The notes under the pieces are model-generated. The model saw only the letters and a program-made list of their open reading frames with translations. It was not told where the DNA came from and made no database searches. The position numbers were made by a program, and so were the translations under genes. Shown here in pieces: positions 1 to 8,151 of a DNA stretch of 35,101 nucleotides; the first letter of the stretch is position 1, and every line of letters begins with the position of its first letter. Origin of the DNA: Gemmatimonadota bacterium (GTDB lineage Bacteria; Gemmatimonadota; Gemmatimonadetes; Palauibacterales; Palauibacteraceae); assembly GCA_029262175.1 (NCBI GenBank), contig JAJCZV010000226.1, positions 1 to 35,101 of the forward strand, given 5' to 3'.

Positions 1-1
1 G

Positions 2-352
2 GGCGACTCGCCGATCATCGGGGCGGGACTCTACGTGGACAACGACGTCGGCGCGGCGGCCGTCACCGGACGCGGCGAGGACGTCATCAAGTCCTGCGCC
101 TCGTTCTACATCTGCTCGAAGATGGGCGCCGGCATGACGCCGCAGGAGGCGTGCGAAGACGCCGTCGCGATGATCCGTCACAAATATCGCAACGTCAACT
201 CGAGCTTTATTCCATCGGAGAAGTTCGTCGCAATCAATAAGGCGGGCGACTACGGTTGCGCCTGGATGCCGTTCCGCAACGCACGCCCGCGAATGACCGT
301 CGCCAACGCTTCGGGTATCAGCATCTACGAGGGCACGAGCGTCGCGGACTAA
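2..352 (+). CDS. Glycosylasparaginase-type Ntn hydrolase, C-terminal part (5' truncated by window)
   Basis: Only the last 116 or so residues are inside the window; the frame is already open at base 2, so the GTG at 35 is not a real start. The segment begins GDSPIIGAG, which matches the substrate-binding region just after the nucleophile in N4-(beta-N-acetylglucosaminyl)-L-asparaginases, and continues with a conserved TGRGED stretch (Thr/Gly of the oxyanion region in this family). These enzymes self-cleave before a Thr nucleophile and hydrolyse Asn-linked amide bonds in glycoasparagine or related beta-aspartyl compounds. The nucleophile itself would lie upstream and cannot be checked. An isoaspartyl peptidase/type III asparaginase is the alternative, but GDSPIIGAG favours the glycosylasparaginase branch. 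It ends 35 bp before the next gene on the same strand. Confidence 0.85.
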   Translation, partial: GDSPIIGAGLYVDNDVGAAAVTGRGEDVIKSCASFYICSKMGAGMTPQEACEDAVAMIRHKYRNVNSSFIPSEKFVAINKAGDYGCAWMPFRNARPRMTVANASGISIYEGTSVAD

Positions 353-387
353 CGGATGGAAAACCACTTCAGGGTAAGGCAAGCGAC

Positions 388-777
388 ATGATGCGTAGCA
401 TTCTTGGCGTGGTCGCTGGGTACGCGGCGTGGACCGTCATCTTTCTTGGCTCGAGTGCGGGGATCCGCTCAGTGATGTCTTCGGTTCACGATGAGGCGGG
501 GCTTACTTCCAACGTGGCCGCGCTCAGCGCCTACCTCGCGATGTCCGTCGTCGCGTCGCTCCTGGCGGGCTTCACCACTGCGCGGATTGCCGATGCCCCG
601 AAGGTGCGCTGGGTGTGGATCACCGCTATCGCGCTGCTCGCGACCGGGATCCCGGTGCAAGTCAGCGCCTGGGACGAACTGCCCATTTGGTACAACGTGC
701 TCTTCTTGGTGCTGTTGGTCCCGGTCACGCTAAAGGGCGGGCGCCTCGGGTCGGGCGCGGCGGCAGAGCACGCGTAG
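388..777 (+). CDS. Small integral membrane protein of unknown function
   Basis: About 129 residues starting at the first of two adjacent ATGs (388, 391), with AGGGTAAGG (371-379) as ribosome binding site; an open frame further upstream overlaps the previous gene and has no such site. The protein shows about four hydrophobic segments (roughly residues 2-20, 46-68, 78-97 and 104-120) separated by short polar loops, with a charged loop containing APKVRW between segments 2 and 3. No catalytic motif is visible and I do not recognise a named family; it resembles the many uncharacterised four-helix inner-membrane proteins. Its TAG stop is directly followed by the GTG of the next gene, so the two are probably co-transcribed. 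Confidence 0.7.
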   Translation: MMRSILGVVAGYAAWTVIFLGSSAGIRSVMSSVHDEAGLTSNVAALSAYLAMSVVASLLAGFTTARIADAPKVRWVWITAIALLATGIPVQVSAWDELPIWYNVLFLVLLVPVTLKGGRLGSGAAAEHA

Positions 778-1230
778 GTGAGAGTCGTTTGTGCTAGGTC
801 TGAGCACCTGGCGCAGGTGGCTGCGCTCTTCGACGGGTACCGCGTGTTCTATCGTCAGCCCTCCGATCTCGAGGGCGCTCGGCGCTTCATTTCGGCTCGA
901 TTGAGCCGAGGAGATTCCAAGATATTCCTTGCGCTCGGTGACGATGGCGCAGGGCTCGGGTTCGTTCAGCTCTTTCCATCGTTCTCATCGGTCGCCATGA
1001 GAGATCTTTGGATTCTGAACGATCTGTTCGTCGCTCCCGAAGGTCGTCGCCAGGGCGTTGGTCGCGCCTTGATGGATCGGGCGCGCCGGCTGGCGGTCGA
1101 GACCGGCGCACGAGGCCTCGTCTTGGAAACGGAAGCGGACAACCAAACGGCGAAGGGCTTGTACGAAGAGCTCGGGTGGTCCCTCGACGAGGCGCACCAC
1201 TATCACCTGGAAACGCCTACCGAAGACTGA
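778..1230 (+). CDS. GNAT-family N-acetyltransferase
   Basis: A 150-residue single-domain GNAT protein. The acetyl-CoA-binding motif A is clear: strand LNDLFVAPE followed by the RRQGVGRAL pyrophosphate-binding loop (about residues 77-102). The later motif B region, with DNQTAKGLYEELGW (about 121-134), has the usual Asn and the GLYEELGW helix/strand seen in GNATs that acetylate small amines or amino acids. It starts with GTG immediately after the previous stop codon and has no strong Shine-Dalgarno of its own, which suggests translational coupling. The substrate cannot be told from sequence. It converges on the aminopeptidase gene with only 5 bp between stops. Confidence 0.88.
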   Translation: MRVVCARSEHLAQVAALFDGYRVFYRQPSDLEGARRFISARLSRGDSKIFLALGDDGAGLGFVQLFPSFSSVAMRDLWILNDLFVAPEGRRQGVGRALMDRARRLAVETGARGLVLETEADNQTAKGLYEELGWSLDEAHHYHLETPTED

Positions 1231-1235
1231 GTGGG

Positions 1236-2672
1236 CTATCGCCCGCTCTTCAGCATCAGGGCCTCCAAGCCCTCGACGGTCCGGGGTAGTCCCGACGTCA
1301 GAATCTCGGCCCCCTCTTCGGTCACGAGGATCTCGTCCTCCGTGAACACCGAGATGTTCGATTCGTGGTTGTAGTACCAGGGTTCGACGGTGAAGATCAT
1401 TCCCGGCTGTAGCGGCAGGTCGGAGAGGTTGGGATCGCCGCTCGACAACCCGATATGGTGCCCGAAGAACAACCCGGTCTGCATAAATCGGCGATGATTC
1501 TCCGGGATCGCGGCGTTCGCGATCTCTTGCAGTTCGGAAAAGGTGATGCCGGGTCTTACCGCGTCGATAATCGCGTTGGCTACGCCGATCTCCATCGACA
1601 GGATTCGGCGCTGCGCCGGCGTGAATCGACCGGATACCGGAAAGGTCCGCCCGACGTCGCTGATGTAGAAATCCACTTCGCAGCCGACGTCGAAGATCAC
1701 CAGCTCGCCGTCATGCATGGCGCGGTTTCTTCGATCGTAATGGGAGGCGAGGACGCGCCATGGCCAGAGCGAGTTGGGCCCGGACTTGATGATCGACGCA
1801 AACCCGATCCGTTGCGAGCCGTTCTCCTTGCACGATCCTTCGAACGCCGCTTCGAGTTGACGTTCGGTCGTGCCGTCGGCGACGCGAAGCGCGGCCGTCG
1901 TGATCGCGGCTTCGGTCGCGCGAGCCGAACGACGCATCGCTTCGATCTCGCGCGCCGATTTTATCATGCGGACCCGGGCCACGCGTTCGTACAGGTTCTG
2001 CAGGCGAATCCGTGGGTAGGTGTTTTGAAGGTGATAAAGCGACAGCAACGCCGGATCCCAATCGGGGATCAGCGAGGTGACGACGCGCCGGAGTTGACCG
2101 GGTCGCCCCGCGTTGAAGTGGACTGTAACGCCGCGTTCCTCCCAACTCTCGAGCGCTTCCCGGAGTTCCGGGAGCGGGCGGATGTCCGAGATGCCGGACA
2201 GCCGCGGGAGATCCGGATCGGAGGCAAGCTCCCGTCCGGGAAAATCGTTCGGTCGCCCAGGACCTTCGAAGCGAAAGTCGCGCGCCGGGACGTAGAGGAT
2301 CGGCTGCTGACGGGCGAGGTCGAAAACGAGCGCGGATCCCGGTAGTTCGAGACCCGTCAGGTACATGAAATCGTCCGCCTGCCGAAAGGTGTCTCCGTGA
2401 CTGAGTCCGTGCCCCGACGTGACGAGTACGACGCCGACCTGGCCGACGAGGGTCTCGAGAAGCGCCGCTCGTCTAGCGTGATACTCCGAGACGGGGAACT
2501 GGAGGCTCGTCCAATCGAAGAACTTCTCCTCCGGTGTCTGCGCCGCGGGAACGGCTCGGGTCTCGTCGTTGGCCTGACCGGACACGGAGGTCGGGACGGC
2601 GATGGATACGAGCGCCAGCGCGGACCGTGCAAGCCGCGAGACTCGGGGGCATAGGCCAGTTCGTCGAATCAT
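1236..2672 (-). CDS. Exported Xaa-Pro aminopeptidase (M24B, aminopeptidase P-like)
   Basis: 478 residues from ATG 2672. The frame stays open further upstream but would overlap the divergent lipoprotein gene, and the chosen start gives a proper signal peptide (Arg-rich n-region, hydrophobic core, cut near SVSGQA about residue 35). An N-terminal AMP_N-type domain (about 50-180, with SHGDTFRQADDFMYLTG) precedes a pita-bread M24 catalytic domain. All five metal ligands are visible: D328 and D339 (FDVG...SDVGR, 11 apart as in E. coli aminopeptidase P), H406 (GHHIG), E430 (TVEPW) and E445 (TEDEI). Such enzymes remove the N-terminal residue from peptides with proline at position 2; the signal peptide places it in the periplasm or outside. 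It stands alone on its strand. Confidence 0.93.
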   Translation of the reverse strand: MIRRTGLCPRVSRLARSALALVSIAVPTSVSGQANDETRAVPAAQTPEEKFFDWTSLQFPVSEYHARRAALLETLVGQVGVVLVTSGHGLSHGDTFRQADDFMYLTGLELPGSALVFDLARQQPILYVPARDFRFEGPGRPNDFPGRELASDPDLPRLSGISDIRPLPELREALESWEERGVTVHFNAGRPGQLRRVVTSLIPDWDPALLSLYHLQNTYPRIRLQNLYERVARVRMIKSAREIEAMRRSARATEAAITTAALRVADGTTERQLEAAFEGSCKENGSQRIGFASIIKSGPNSLWPWRVLASHYDRRNRAMHDGELVIFDVGCEVDFYISDVGRTFPVSGRFTPAQRRILSMEIGVANAIIDAVRPGITFSELQEIANAAIPENHRRFMQTGLFFGHHIGLSSGDPNLSDLPLQPGMIFTVEPWYYNHESNISVFTEDEILVTEEGAEILTSGLPRTVEGLEALMLKSGR

Positions 2673-2793
2673 GGGTTCCGTTGGAGGGAGAGGTCGAAGC
2701 CCGGAACATACCCGGCGACCCCGAATCGCGGAACGCGCGGCCGTTGGGAGGGGGGGCAGGGCGGGAACCACGGTCTCCCAATACGTTGGGACC

Positions 2794-3291
2794 ATGTCTA
2801 TCCACGCGCGGCAACGATCGGTTCTCGCTCTCGGGTTCTTGCTGGTGTCCTGCGCCGCTCCGGGCTCTACGCCGGGACAGTCAGGGCCGGTTCCGAACGG
2901 CGAGTCTTCTCTCCTGGAGGTGAGCGTTTTGGTTGTCGATGGTCTTCGTTTGTCGTTGTCGCTTGTCGGAAGCTCGCCCGCGCCAGGTGAACCCATCACC
3001 ATGGAACTCGCCGCGCGAAACGAGGGGTCGGACGAGTTGGTGATCAACTTCGCCAACGGACAGCGCTATGACTTCGAAGTCTTCAAGGACGACGGAGCGA
3101 GCGTCTGGCATTGGTCCGACGACATGATGTTCACCATGGCACTCGGACAGGAAGTTATTGCGGCGGGTGAGGCGCTCCAGTGGCGGGAGACCTACGCAGA
3201 AGGTTTGCCCGCCGGCTCGTACCGCGTCGTCGGCACGCTGGCCGCGATGGATCGGCCCACGGTCGAACTGCCGCTCGAGATCAAGGGCTGA
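2794..3291 (+). CDS. Lipoprotein with BsuPI-type (intracellular proteinase inhibitor) domain
   Basis: 165 residues. ATG 2794 gives a lipoprotein signal peptide with lipobox LVSC and lipidated Cys20. After a Pro/Ser/Gly-rich linker the mature part carries a BsuPI-like immunoglobulin-type beta domain (about residues 50-165): NEGSDELVINFANGQRYDFEV, then VWHWSDDMMF, LGQEVIAAGEALQW and a final GSYRVVGTL strand, in the order seen in that family. The name comes from a Bacillus intracellular protease inhibitor; most members are of unknown function, so inhibition is not assured here. The neighbours are an exported aminopeptidase (divergent) and an M28-type peptidase (downstream, same strand, 64 bp away), which makes protease association plausible but unproven. 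Confidence 0.8.
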   Translation: MSIHARQRSVLALGFLLVSCAAPGSTPGQSGPVPNGESSLLEVSVLVVDGLRLSLSLVGSSPAPGEPITMELAARNEGSDELVINFANGQRYDFEVFKDDGASVWHWSDDMMFTMALGQEVIAAGEALQWRETYAEGLPAGSYRVVGTLAAMDRPTVELPLEIKG

Positions 3292-3316
3292 CCGACACGC
3301 GGGCTCCGTCTATATT
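3288..3316 (+). promoter_or_regulatory. Candidate sigma-70-type promoter for the M28 peptidase operon
   Basis: CTGACC at 3288-3293 (4 of 6 to TTGACA), a 17-base spacer, and TATATT at 3311-3316 (5 of 6 to TATAAT). It lies about 40 bases before ATG 3356 and overlaps the stop codon of the upstream lipoprotein gene. The AT-rich TATATT is conspicuous in very GC-rich surroundings. Read by eye; no scoring was done. Confidence 0.4.
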
Positions 3317-3355
3317 CGCGTACCCGTCTTGATCCAAACAGGAGATCCGCAGACC

Positions 3356-5131
3356 ATGAGCTTCGCTCCCGGTGCGACGGCGCTCGAGCCGTCCCTACTC
3401 AGTGACGTGTCGTTCGACTCCGGCTGGGCGCTGCTCGAGCGCTTCTCCACTCTCGTCCGGGAGTCCGGGTCGGCGGACGAAAACGAAGCTGCGGACTACA
3501 TCGCGGCCGAGCTTGCCCGCATGGGCGTACCGCACGAGGTGCTCGAGCCCGATCTGTATCTGTCGCTGCCACGGGAATCGTCGGTGACGCTTGGCGGACA
3601 AACCTTTCGAGCCAAGCCGCCGTCCTTTGCCGTGCCAACGCCTCCCGAGGGGATAGAGGCCGAACTCGTTCACGTGCCGTCGGCGGCCGCGACCGGTCAA
3701 CGCGACCTGTTCGCGAAGCTGCACGCTGCTGATGTGCCCGACCTCGCCGGCAGGATCGTCGTGACCGAGGGGTACGCGATGCCGGGCACCGTGGCGGCCT
3801 TCGAGGCGGCGGGGGCCGTGGGGCAGATCTTTATCAACCCGGGTCAGAACATCCACTGGGGCATTTGCACGCCGATTTGGGGCACCCCGACGACGCGCAA
3901 TCTGCCTCAGAAGCCCGGCGTTCCCGTCGTGGCGGTCAACAACCCCGATGGCGCGAAGCTCCGTGACTCGGCGGGGTCGCGGGTGACGCTTCGCGCGCAG
4001 CTCGAAGAGGGTTGGTATCCGTGCAAGCTCCCGGTGGCCCGGATCGCCGGTCGGTCCGACGACTTCATGCTCGTACATGGTCATTACGACTCTTGGGACG
4101 TCGGCATCGGCGACAACGCGGTGGGCGACGCGACGCTGCTCGAGCTGGCCAGAATCTTTCACGGGCGCGCGGGTGATTTGGATCGGTCGCTGTGGATCGC
4201 CTGGTGGCCGGGGCATTCGACGGGTCGGTATGGCGGCTCCACATGGTTCGCGGACAAGTACGCGCTCGATTTACGAAAGCGCTGCGTCGGTGCAATCAAC
4301 ATCGACTCGCCCGGGTGCTGGCATGCGACCGAGTATGACGACGTCATGTGGACGGCCGAGGCGGGCGGGCTCTGCGAGGGCGCGATCGCGGACACGACCA
4401 ACAAGACCGCCCGCCGGCTGAGGCCGCTTCGGGCGGGTGACTATTCGTTCAACCACATCGGACTCACCTCCTTCTATATGCTGCTCTCCAATATTCCGGC
4501 GGAGGAACGAGCGGAGTTGGGCTTTTACCCGACGGGCGGTTGCGGTGGGAACATCGCGTGGCACACGGAAGACGATGTGATGGGTGTGGCCGAGCGCGAG
4601 AATCTCGAGCGCGATCTCAAGGTTTACGTCGCATCGATCGCCAGAGTTTTGAACGCCCGCGTCCTACCCTACGATTTTCGAGCCACGGCTGCCGAGCTCG
4701 AGGGGCAGATCGAAGACTACATCGCGTCGGCGGGAGGTCACGTCGATGTGTGGCCGGCAAAGTCAGAGCTGGTACGCCTCATACATTCGCTCGACGACTT
4801 GTATGGGGCGATCGGAGCGCACGATGTGGATGAGGACGAGGCGGTCGAGGTAAACAGCCTGTTTCTGGAACTGTCTCGGATCCTCGTGCCCATCGAATAC
4901 GCGGAGGGAGGGCCCTTCGATCACGATCCGGCGTTGCCGCGGCCTCCGATTCCGCGCTTGGCCCGAATCAATGATCTCGTTGGGGTCGCCAAGACCACAC
5001 CCGAGCAGCTCCCGTTCTTGACGAACGAGCTCCGACGCGAAGTGAATCACGTGGCGAACGCGTTTTATGAGGCAACGCGGGCCGTGAAGCGCGTGGCTGC
5101 GATCGTGACCGATCCCCTTCCGATCGATTGA
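3356..5131 (+). CDS. M28-family-like peptidase with PA insert and altered active-site dyad
   Basis: 591 residues from ATG 3356, preceded by AGGAG (3340-3344). There is no signal peptide, so it is probably cytoplasmic. A PA (protease-associated) domain lies around residues 75-225, followed by an M28 zinc-peptidase core. Visible ligands are H243 and D245 (HGHYDSWD), bridging D253 (GDNAVGD), D317 (INIDSPG) and H403 (AWHTEDD). In typical M28 enzymes the next motif carries Glu-Glu (general base plus zinc ligand); here it reads WWPGHSTGRYGGS, so G286-H287 replace both glutamates. H287 could still bind metal, but the general base would have to come from elsewhere. The last 150 or so residues form a mostly helical tail. 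It is the first gene of a four-gene run with a symporter. Function is predicted as peptidase or amidohydrolase; activity is uncertain. Confidence 0.85.
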   Translation: MSFAPGATALEPSLLSDVSFDSGWALLERFSTLVRESGSADENEAADYIAAELARMGVPHEVLEPDLYLSLPRESSVTLGGQTFRAKPPSFAVPTPPEGIEAELVHVPSAAATGQRDLFAKLHAADVPDLAGRIVVTEGYAMPGTVAAFEAAGAVGQIFINPGQNIHWGICTPIWGTPTTRNLPQKPGVPVVAVNNPDGAKLRDSAGSRVTLRAQLEEGWYPCKLPVARIAGRSDDFMLVHGHYDSWDVGIGDNAVGDATLLELARIFHGRAGDLDRSLWIAWWPGHSTGRYGGSTWFADKYALDLRKRCVGAINIDSPGCWHATEYDDVMWTAEAGGLCEGAIADTTNKTARRLRPLRAGDYSFNHIGLTSFYMLLSNIPAEERAELGFYPTGGCGGNIAWHTEDDVMGVAERENLERDLKVYVASIARVLNARVLPYDFRATAAELEGQIEDYIASAGGHVDVWPAKSELVRLIHSLDDLYGAIGAHDVDEDEAVEVNSLFLELSRILVPIEYAEGGPFDHDPALPRPPIPRLARINDLVGVAKTTPEQLPFLTNELRREVNHVANAFYEATRAVKRVAAIVTDPLPID

Positions 5132-5138
5132 CATCGAA

Positions 5139-5798
5139 ATGAACCGGAGTGTCCTGCTCGGGTCGGTTCTGAGCTGCGTCGCGGCGCTGTTCGCAGCGAG
5201 CGACCTCGGCGCCCAGGCCATCGACACCGTCCACGTGCGGCTGACGCCCGACGGGGCGGAGGTGACTCAACGACTGCTTCCGGAGGGTGCGTCGATCGGG
5301 GCCTTCGCCATCCGATTCGATGATCAAGAACTTCAGGTTCTCGAGGTCGTGCGCGAAGGTGAAAGTCTGCTCGACGCGACGCTTACTCCTACCGCAGGGG
5401 CTTACGCGCTCGACGTCGCCAGCGGTGCGCCGATTCGCGTGCGGTATGCGCTCAGCGGCCAGACCGACCGTATTCCTCTTTTCGTCGCAGGTGGGCGCGC
5501 GGAGCTGACGGTCGCGCGCGGGGTCGAGGCGCCGTACATGGTCCAAATACGTGGTTCGGCAGAGCGGCTTGCGGCCATCGATCTCAAGACCAGCCTGCCG
5601 CGGTTCGAAGCCAACGGATCGGGCGTCCTGGAGGCCAGACTCTCTAGTATCCCCTCACTCGTACGGCTGTCGTCCACGGGGGCCTTCACATTTACCCGTA
5701 TCGCCGACCTGATGGCTCTGCTCCTCATCGGGGCCGGCGTCATCTGGGCCGTGATGAAGCTGCGGGCGGTCGCTCGCGACGCGGGAACCGACCAGTGA
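5139..5798 (+). CDS. Exported ectodomain protein with C-terminal membrane anchor, unknown family
   Basis: 219 residues. A signal peptide (cut after LGAQA, about residue 27) leads into a beta-rich domain of about 155 residues with no cysteines, containing repeated strand-turn patterns (HVRLTPDGAEVTQRLLPEG, FAIRFDDQELQVLEVV, IRVRYALSG). A single transmembrane helix (about residues 187-206, ADLMALLLIGAGVIWAV) is followed by a short Arg/Lys-containing cytoplasmic tail, giving a type I membrane protein. I recognise no family or catalytic motif. It begins 7 bp after the peptidase stop and ends 25 bp before the symporter, so it is surely co-transcribed with them and might assist uptake or sense the substrate. 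Confidence 0.75.
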   Translation: MNRSVLLGSVLSCVAALFAASDLGAQAIDTVHVRLTPDGAEVTQRLLPEGASIGAFAIRFDDQELQVLEVVREGESLLDATLTPTAGAYALDVASGAPIRVRYALSGQTDRIPLFVAGGRAELTVARGVEAPYMVQIRGSAERLAAIDLKTSLPRFEANGSGVLEARLSSIPSLVRLSSTGAFTFTRIADLMALLLIGAGVIWAVMKLRAVARDAGTDQ

Positions 5799-5823
5799 AC
5801 GGATCGGTGATCGGACCCACGAG

Positions 5824-7281
5824 ATGAGCACGGTCTTCTACGTCGTGCTCGCGGTGTACCTCACGGTGATCTTGGCGATCTCGATCTGGAGTTTTCGTCA
5901 CACCGAAACCGAGGTGGACTTTCTGGCGGCGGGGCGATCGATCGGGCCCTTGGTGGGCGGCGCCGTCTTAGCCGCGACGCAAATCAGCGCCGGGACGTTC
6001 GTGGGGACTGCCGGTCGGCACTACCTGGCGGGCATCTCGTGGTGGTTTCCGTGGCTGGGTATGTGGACCGGGTGGTTGGTCTCGGCCTTCTTCGTTGCGC
6101 CCAAGTTGCGTCGTCTGGGCGCTCTTACGGTCCCGGACTACATCTCGGCGCGGTACGGCAGCCCCAAGGCCGGCGCGCTGGCGGGCGTTCTGATCGTCGT
6201 CGCGTACACGATCTATCTGGTGGCTCAGTTTCAGGCCGGGGGCGAAATCGCCGAAGTCGTGTTCGGGATTCGCCCGCTAACGGCCATGCTCATTATCGTG
6301 GCGTCGACGGCCGTGTACACATTACTCGGAGGCGTGCGGTCGAGCTCGTACATCGAGTTCCTGCAGACGCTGATCATGGTGGGAGCCCTCCTCATCTCGG
6401 TTCCAGTGCTCCTCCATCAAGTCGGCGGCGGCAACATGTTCGTGGCGGCGCGTCGCTCCCTCGACTTTCTGGGGGCCCTCGATCCGCGCCTGGTCGGCTG
6501 GTATTACCAGCCCAAGGAGCTCTTGGCGTTTGCGATCGCATTCGGATTCTCTATCGCGGCTGCGCCCTACGAGCTGACCCGCTTCTATTCGATGCGAGAC
6601 GAGAAGACCGTGCGGAAGGCGATCTTTGTCTCGATCGGGTTTCAGTTCACGATCAGCATTTGCATCATGTCGATTGGAATGCTGATGAGGGTGCTGTTCC
6701 CGAATCTCCCCTCGCAGGATCAGGCGACCGCGGTGATGGCGTTCCAGGTCCTGCCGCCGGTCGTCGGGGCGCTGCTTCTCGTCGCGATGTTGTCCGCCAT
6801 CATGTCGACCGTGAACTCCGTGCTGCTGGTTACGGGGGCCGGTGTCGCGCATGACCTGTATGGAAAGTTCATCAAACCGGAAGCGTCTCAACGTCACCTC
6901 GTGAATGCGAACCGCGTGGCCATCGTGGCGCTTTCCTTGATCCCACTGTTCTTTGCGCTTCAGAAGCTGGGCGATGTCCAGGGGATCGTGCTCGAGCAAG
7001 CGAAGTTCATTGCTTCTTTCTTCTTCGTTCCCATCGTGATCGGACTCAATTGGAAACGAGGGACGGCGAAGGGCGCCGTTGCGGCGATGATCGGCGGATT
7101 TTCGGCCTGCTTGATCTGGACGCTGTTCTTTCAAGAGCACTACTTCCCGCGCTATGGAATCGACTCCGTGGAGGTTGGGGTGGCGGCGAGCCTCATCCTG
7201 TTCGTCGTCGTGTCGCGACTCACGAAGCCGAGTCCGACACAGAATCTCGACGTGTTCTTCTCCAAAGAAGACGGGGGTTAG
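5824..7281 (+). CDS. Sodium:solute symporter (SSS family)
   Basis: 485 residues, about 13 hydrophobic helices, the usual size for SSS transporters. The N-terminus reads FLAAGRSIGPLVGGAVLAATQISAGTF (residues about 35-61), the TM1/TM2 signature of the family. TM8 has LSAIMSTVNSVLLVTG, with the MST serine/threonine pair that in PutP contributes to the Na2 sodium site. Family members take up proline, amino acids, pantothenate, sugars or monocarboxylates with sodium; the substrate cannot be read here. The context (cytoplasmic peptidase before it, cyclase-family hydrolase after it) suggests an amino-acid, peptide or amide derivative. Confidence 0.92.
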   Translation: MSTVFYVVLAVYLTVILAISIWSFRHTETEVDFLAAGRSIGPLVGGAVLAATQISAGTFVGTAGRHYLAGISWWFPWLGMWTGWLVSAFFVAPKLRRLGALTVPDYISARYGSPKAGALAGVLIVVAYTIYLVAQFQAGGEIAEVVFGIRPLTAMLIIVASTAVYTLLGGVRSSSYIEFLQTLIMVGALLISVPVLLHQVGGGNMFVAARRSLDFLGALDPRLVGWYYQPKELLAFAIAFGFSIAAAPYELTRFYSMRDEKTVRKAIFVSIGFQFTISICIMSIGMLMRVLFPNLPSQDQATAVMAFQVLPPVVGALLLVAMLSAIMSTVNSVLLVTGAGVAHDLYGKFIKPEASQRHLVNANRVAIVALSLIPLFFALQKLGDVQGIVLEQAKFIASFFFVPIVIGLNWKRGTAKGAVAAMIGGFSACLIWTLFFQEHYFPRYGIDSVEVGVAASLILFVVVSRLTKPSPTQNLDVFFSKEDGG

Positions 7282-7323
7282 GTTTAGCGCGTACCAACTC
7301 TCGTAAACTCGGATGTCACGAAC

Positions 7324-7328
7324 GGAGG
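7324..7328 (+). promoter_or_regulatory. Ribosome binding site that decides the cyclase start
   Basis: GGAGG, eight bases before ATG 7337. The in-frame ATG at 7313 lies upstream of this site and has no comparable sequence before it, so 7337 is preferred. Confidence 0.7.
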
Positions 7329-7336
7329 AATCCTCG

Positions 7337-8116
7337 ATGTCGGATGTGCTACATCGCCTTGTCGAAGAGCTCAGCGCCGGGACCTTGCAGGTGGTGGACC
7401 TGACGATTCCGTTGGGACCCGATACCGTGGTCATCGAGCTCCCGCCGATGTTTGCGCCTTCCAACGGGGTCAGCATCGAGCCGATTTCTCGCTACGATGA
7501 CGCCGGTCCCGCCTGGTACTGGAACAACCTTTCGTTTGGCGAACACACCGGCACGCACTTCGATGCGCCGATCCACTGGGTAACCGGCGCGAAGCAGCCG
7601 AACGGCACGACCGACACGATCCCGCCCGGACGGTTCGTAGGCCCGGCCTGCGTCATCGATGTCGAGGAGGCGGTGGCCGCGGACTCCGACTTTCTGCTCA
7701 CGCCCGAGGGGCTGGCGGCATGGGAGGCCCTGCATGGGACGGTCCCACGAGGGGCGTGGGTCCTGCTGCGGACGGGCTGGTCGCGGAGGGAGGGCAAGGA
7801 GGCGTTTCTGAATGTCGCCGACGATGGGCCCCACTCGCCGGGTTTCCATCAAGAGACGTCGCGGATTCTCGCGGAAGATCGCGATGTACTCGGAGTCGGC
7901 GTCGAGACGGTGGGGACGGATGCGGGCCAAGCCGGAGCTTTCGATCCCCCTTTTCCGAACCACACCACCATGCATGGGGCAGGGAAGTTCGGTCTCGCGA
8001 GTCTCTGCAACCTGGATCAGTTGCCGGCCACGGGGGCCGTCGTGATCGCGGCCCCACTCAAGATCGTCGACGGGAGCGGGAGTCCGCTCCGGGTGATCGC
8101 GCTCGCGCCCGCATGA
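7337..8116 (+). CDS. Cyclase-family metal-dependent hydrolase (kynurenine formamidase/isatin hydrolase-like)
   Basis: 259 residues from ATG 7337. The hallmark HxGTHxDxPxH motif is present as HTGTHFDAPIHW (H70, H74, D76, H80), which binds the catalytic divalent metals in this family, and the preceding VDLTIPLGPDT strand is also typical. Later, GVGVETVGTDAG and the HTTMHGAGKFGLASLCNL segment supply the rest of the fold and probably a further metal or substrate contact. Known members hydrolyse N-formylkynurenine, isatin or other cyclic or formyl amides. No signal peptide is present. It is the last gene of the 3356-8116 run, 55 bp after the symporter, so it may process what the symporter imports. 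Confidence 0.9.
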   Translation: MSDVLHRLVEELSAGTLQVVDLTIPLGPDTVVIELPPMFAPSNGVSIEPISRYDDAGPAWYWNNLSFGEHTGTHFDAPIHWVTGAKQPNGTTDTIPPGRFVGPACVIDVEEAVAADSDFLLTPEGLAAWEALHGTVPRGAWVLLRTGWSRREGKEAFLNVADDGPHSPGFHQETSRILAEDRDVLGVGVETVGTDAGQAGAFDPPFPNHTTMHGAGKFGLASLCNLDQLPATGAVVIAAPLKIVDGSGSPLRVIALAPA

Positions 8117-8151
8117 GCATCCAAGCGACGACGGGCGCGAGAAGCAGCGGC

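Noticed and set aside
256..387. Upstream extension of the small membrane protein frame
   Set aside because: It overlaps the end of the glycosylasparaginase gene, is Arg-rich and lacks a ribosome binding site; the site at 371-379 points to ATG 388.
1455..2345. 296-codon open frame on the plus strand
   Set aside because: It is antisense to the well-supported Xaa-Pro aminopeptidase, and its translation is Arg/Asp-rich without family features; a GC-rich shadow frame.
6322..7476. 384-codon open frame on the minus strand
   Set aside because: It lies opposite the symporter and the cyclase start; the product is highly charged with His/Arg repeats, as expected of an antisense frame to a membrane protein.
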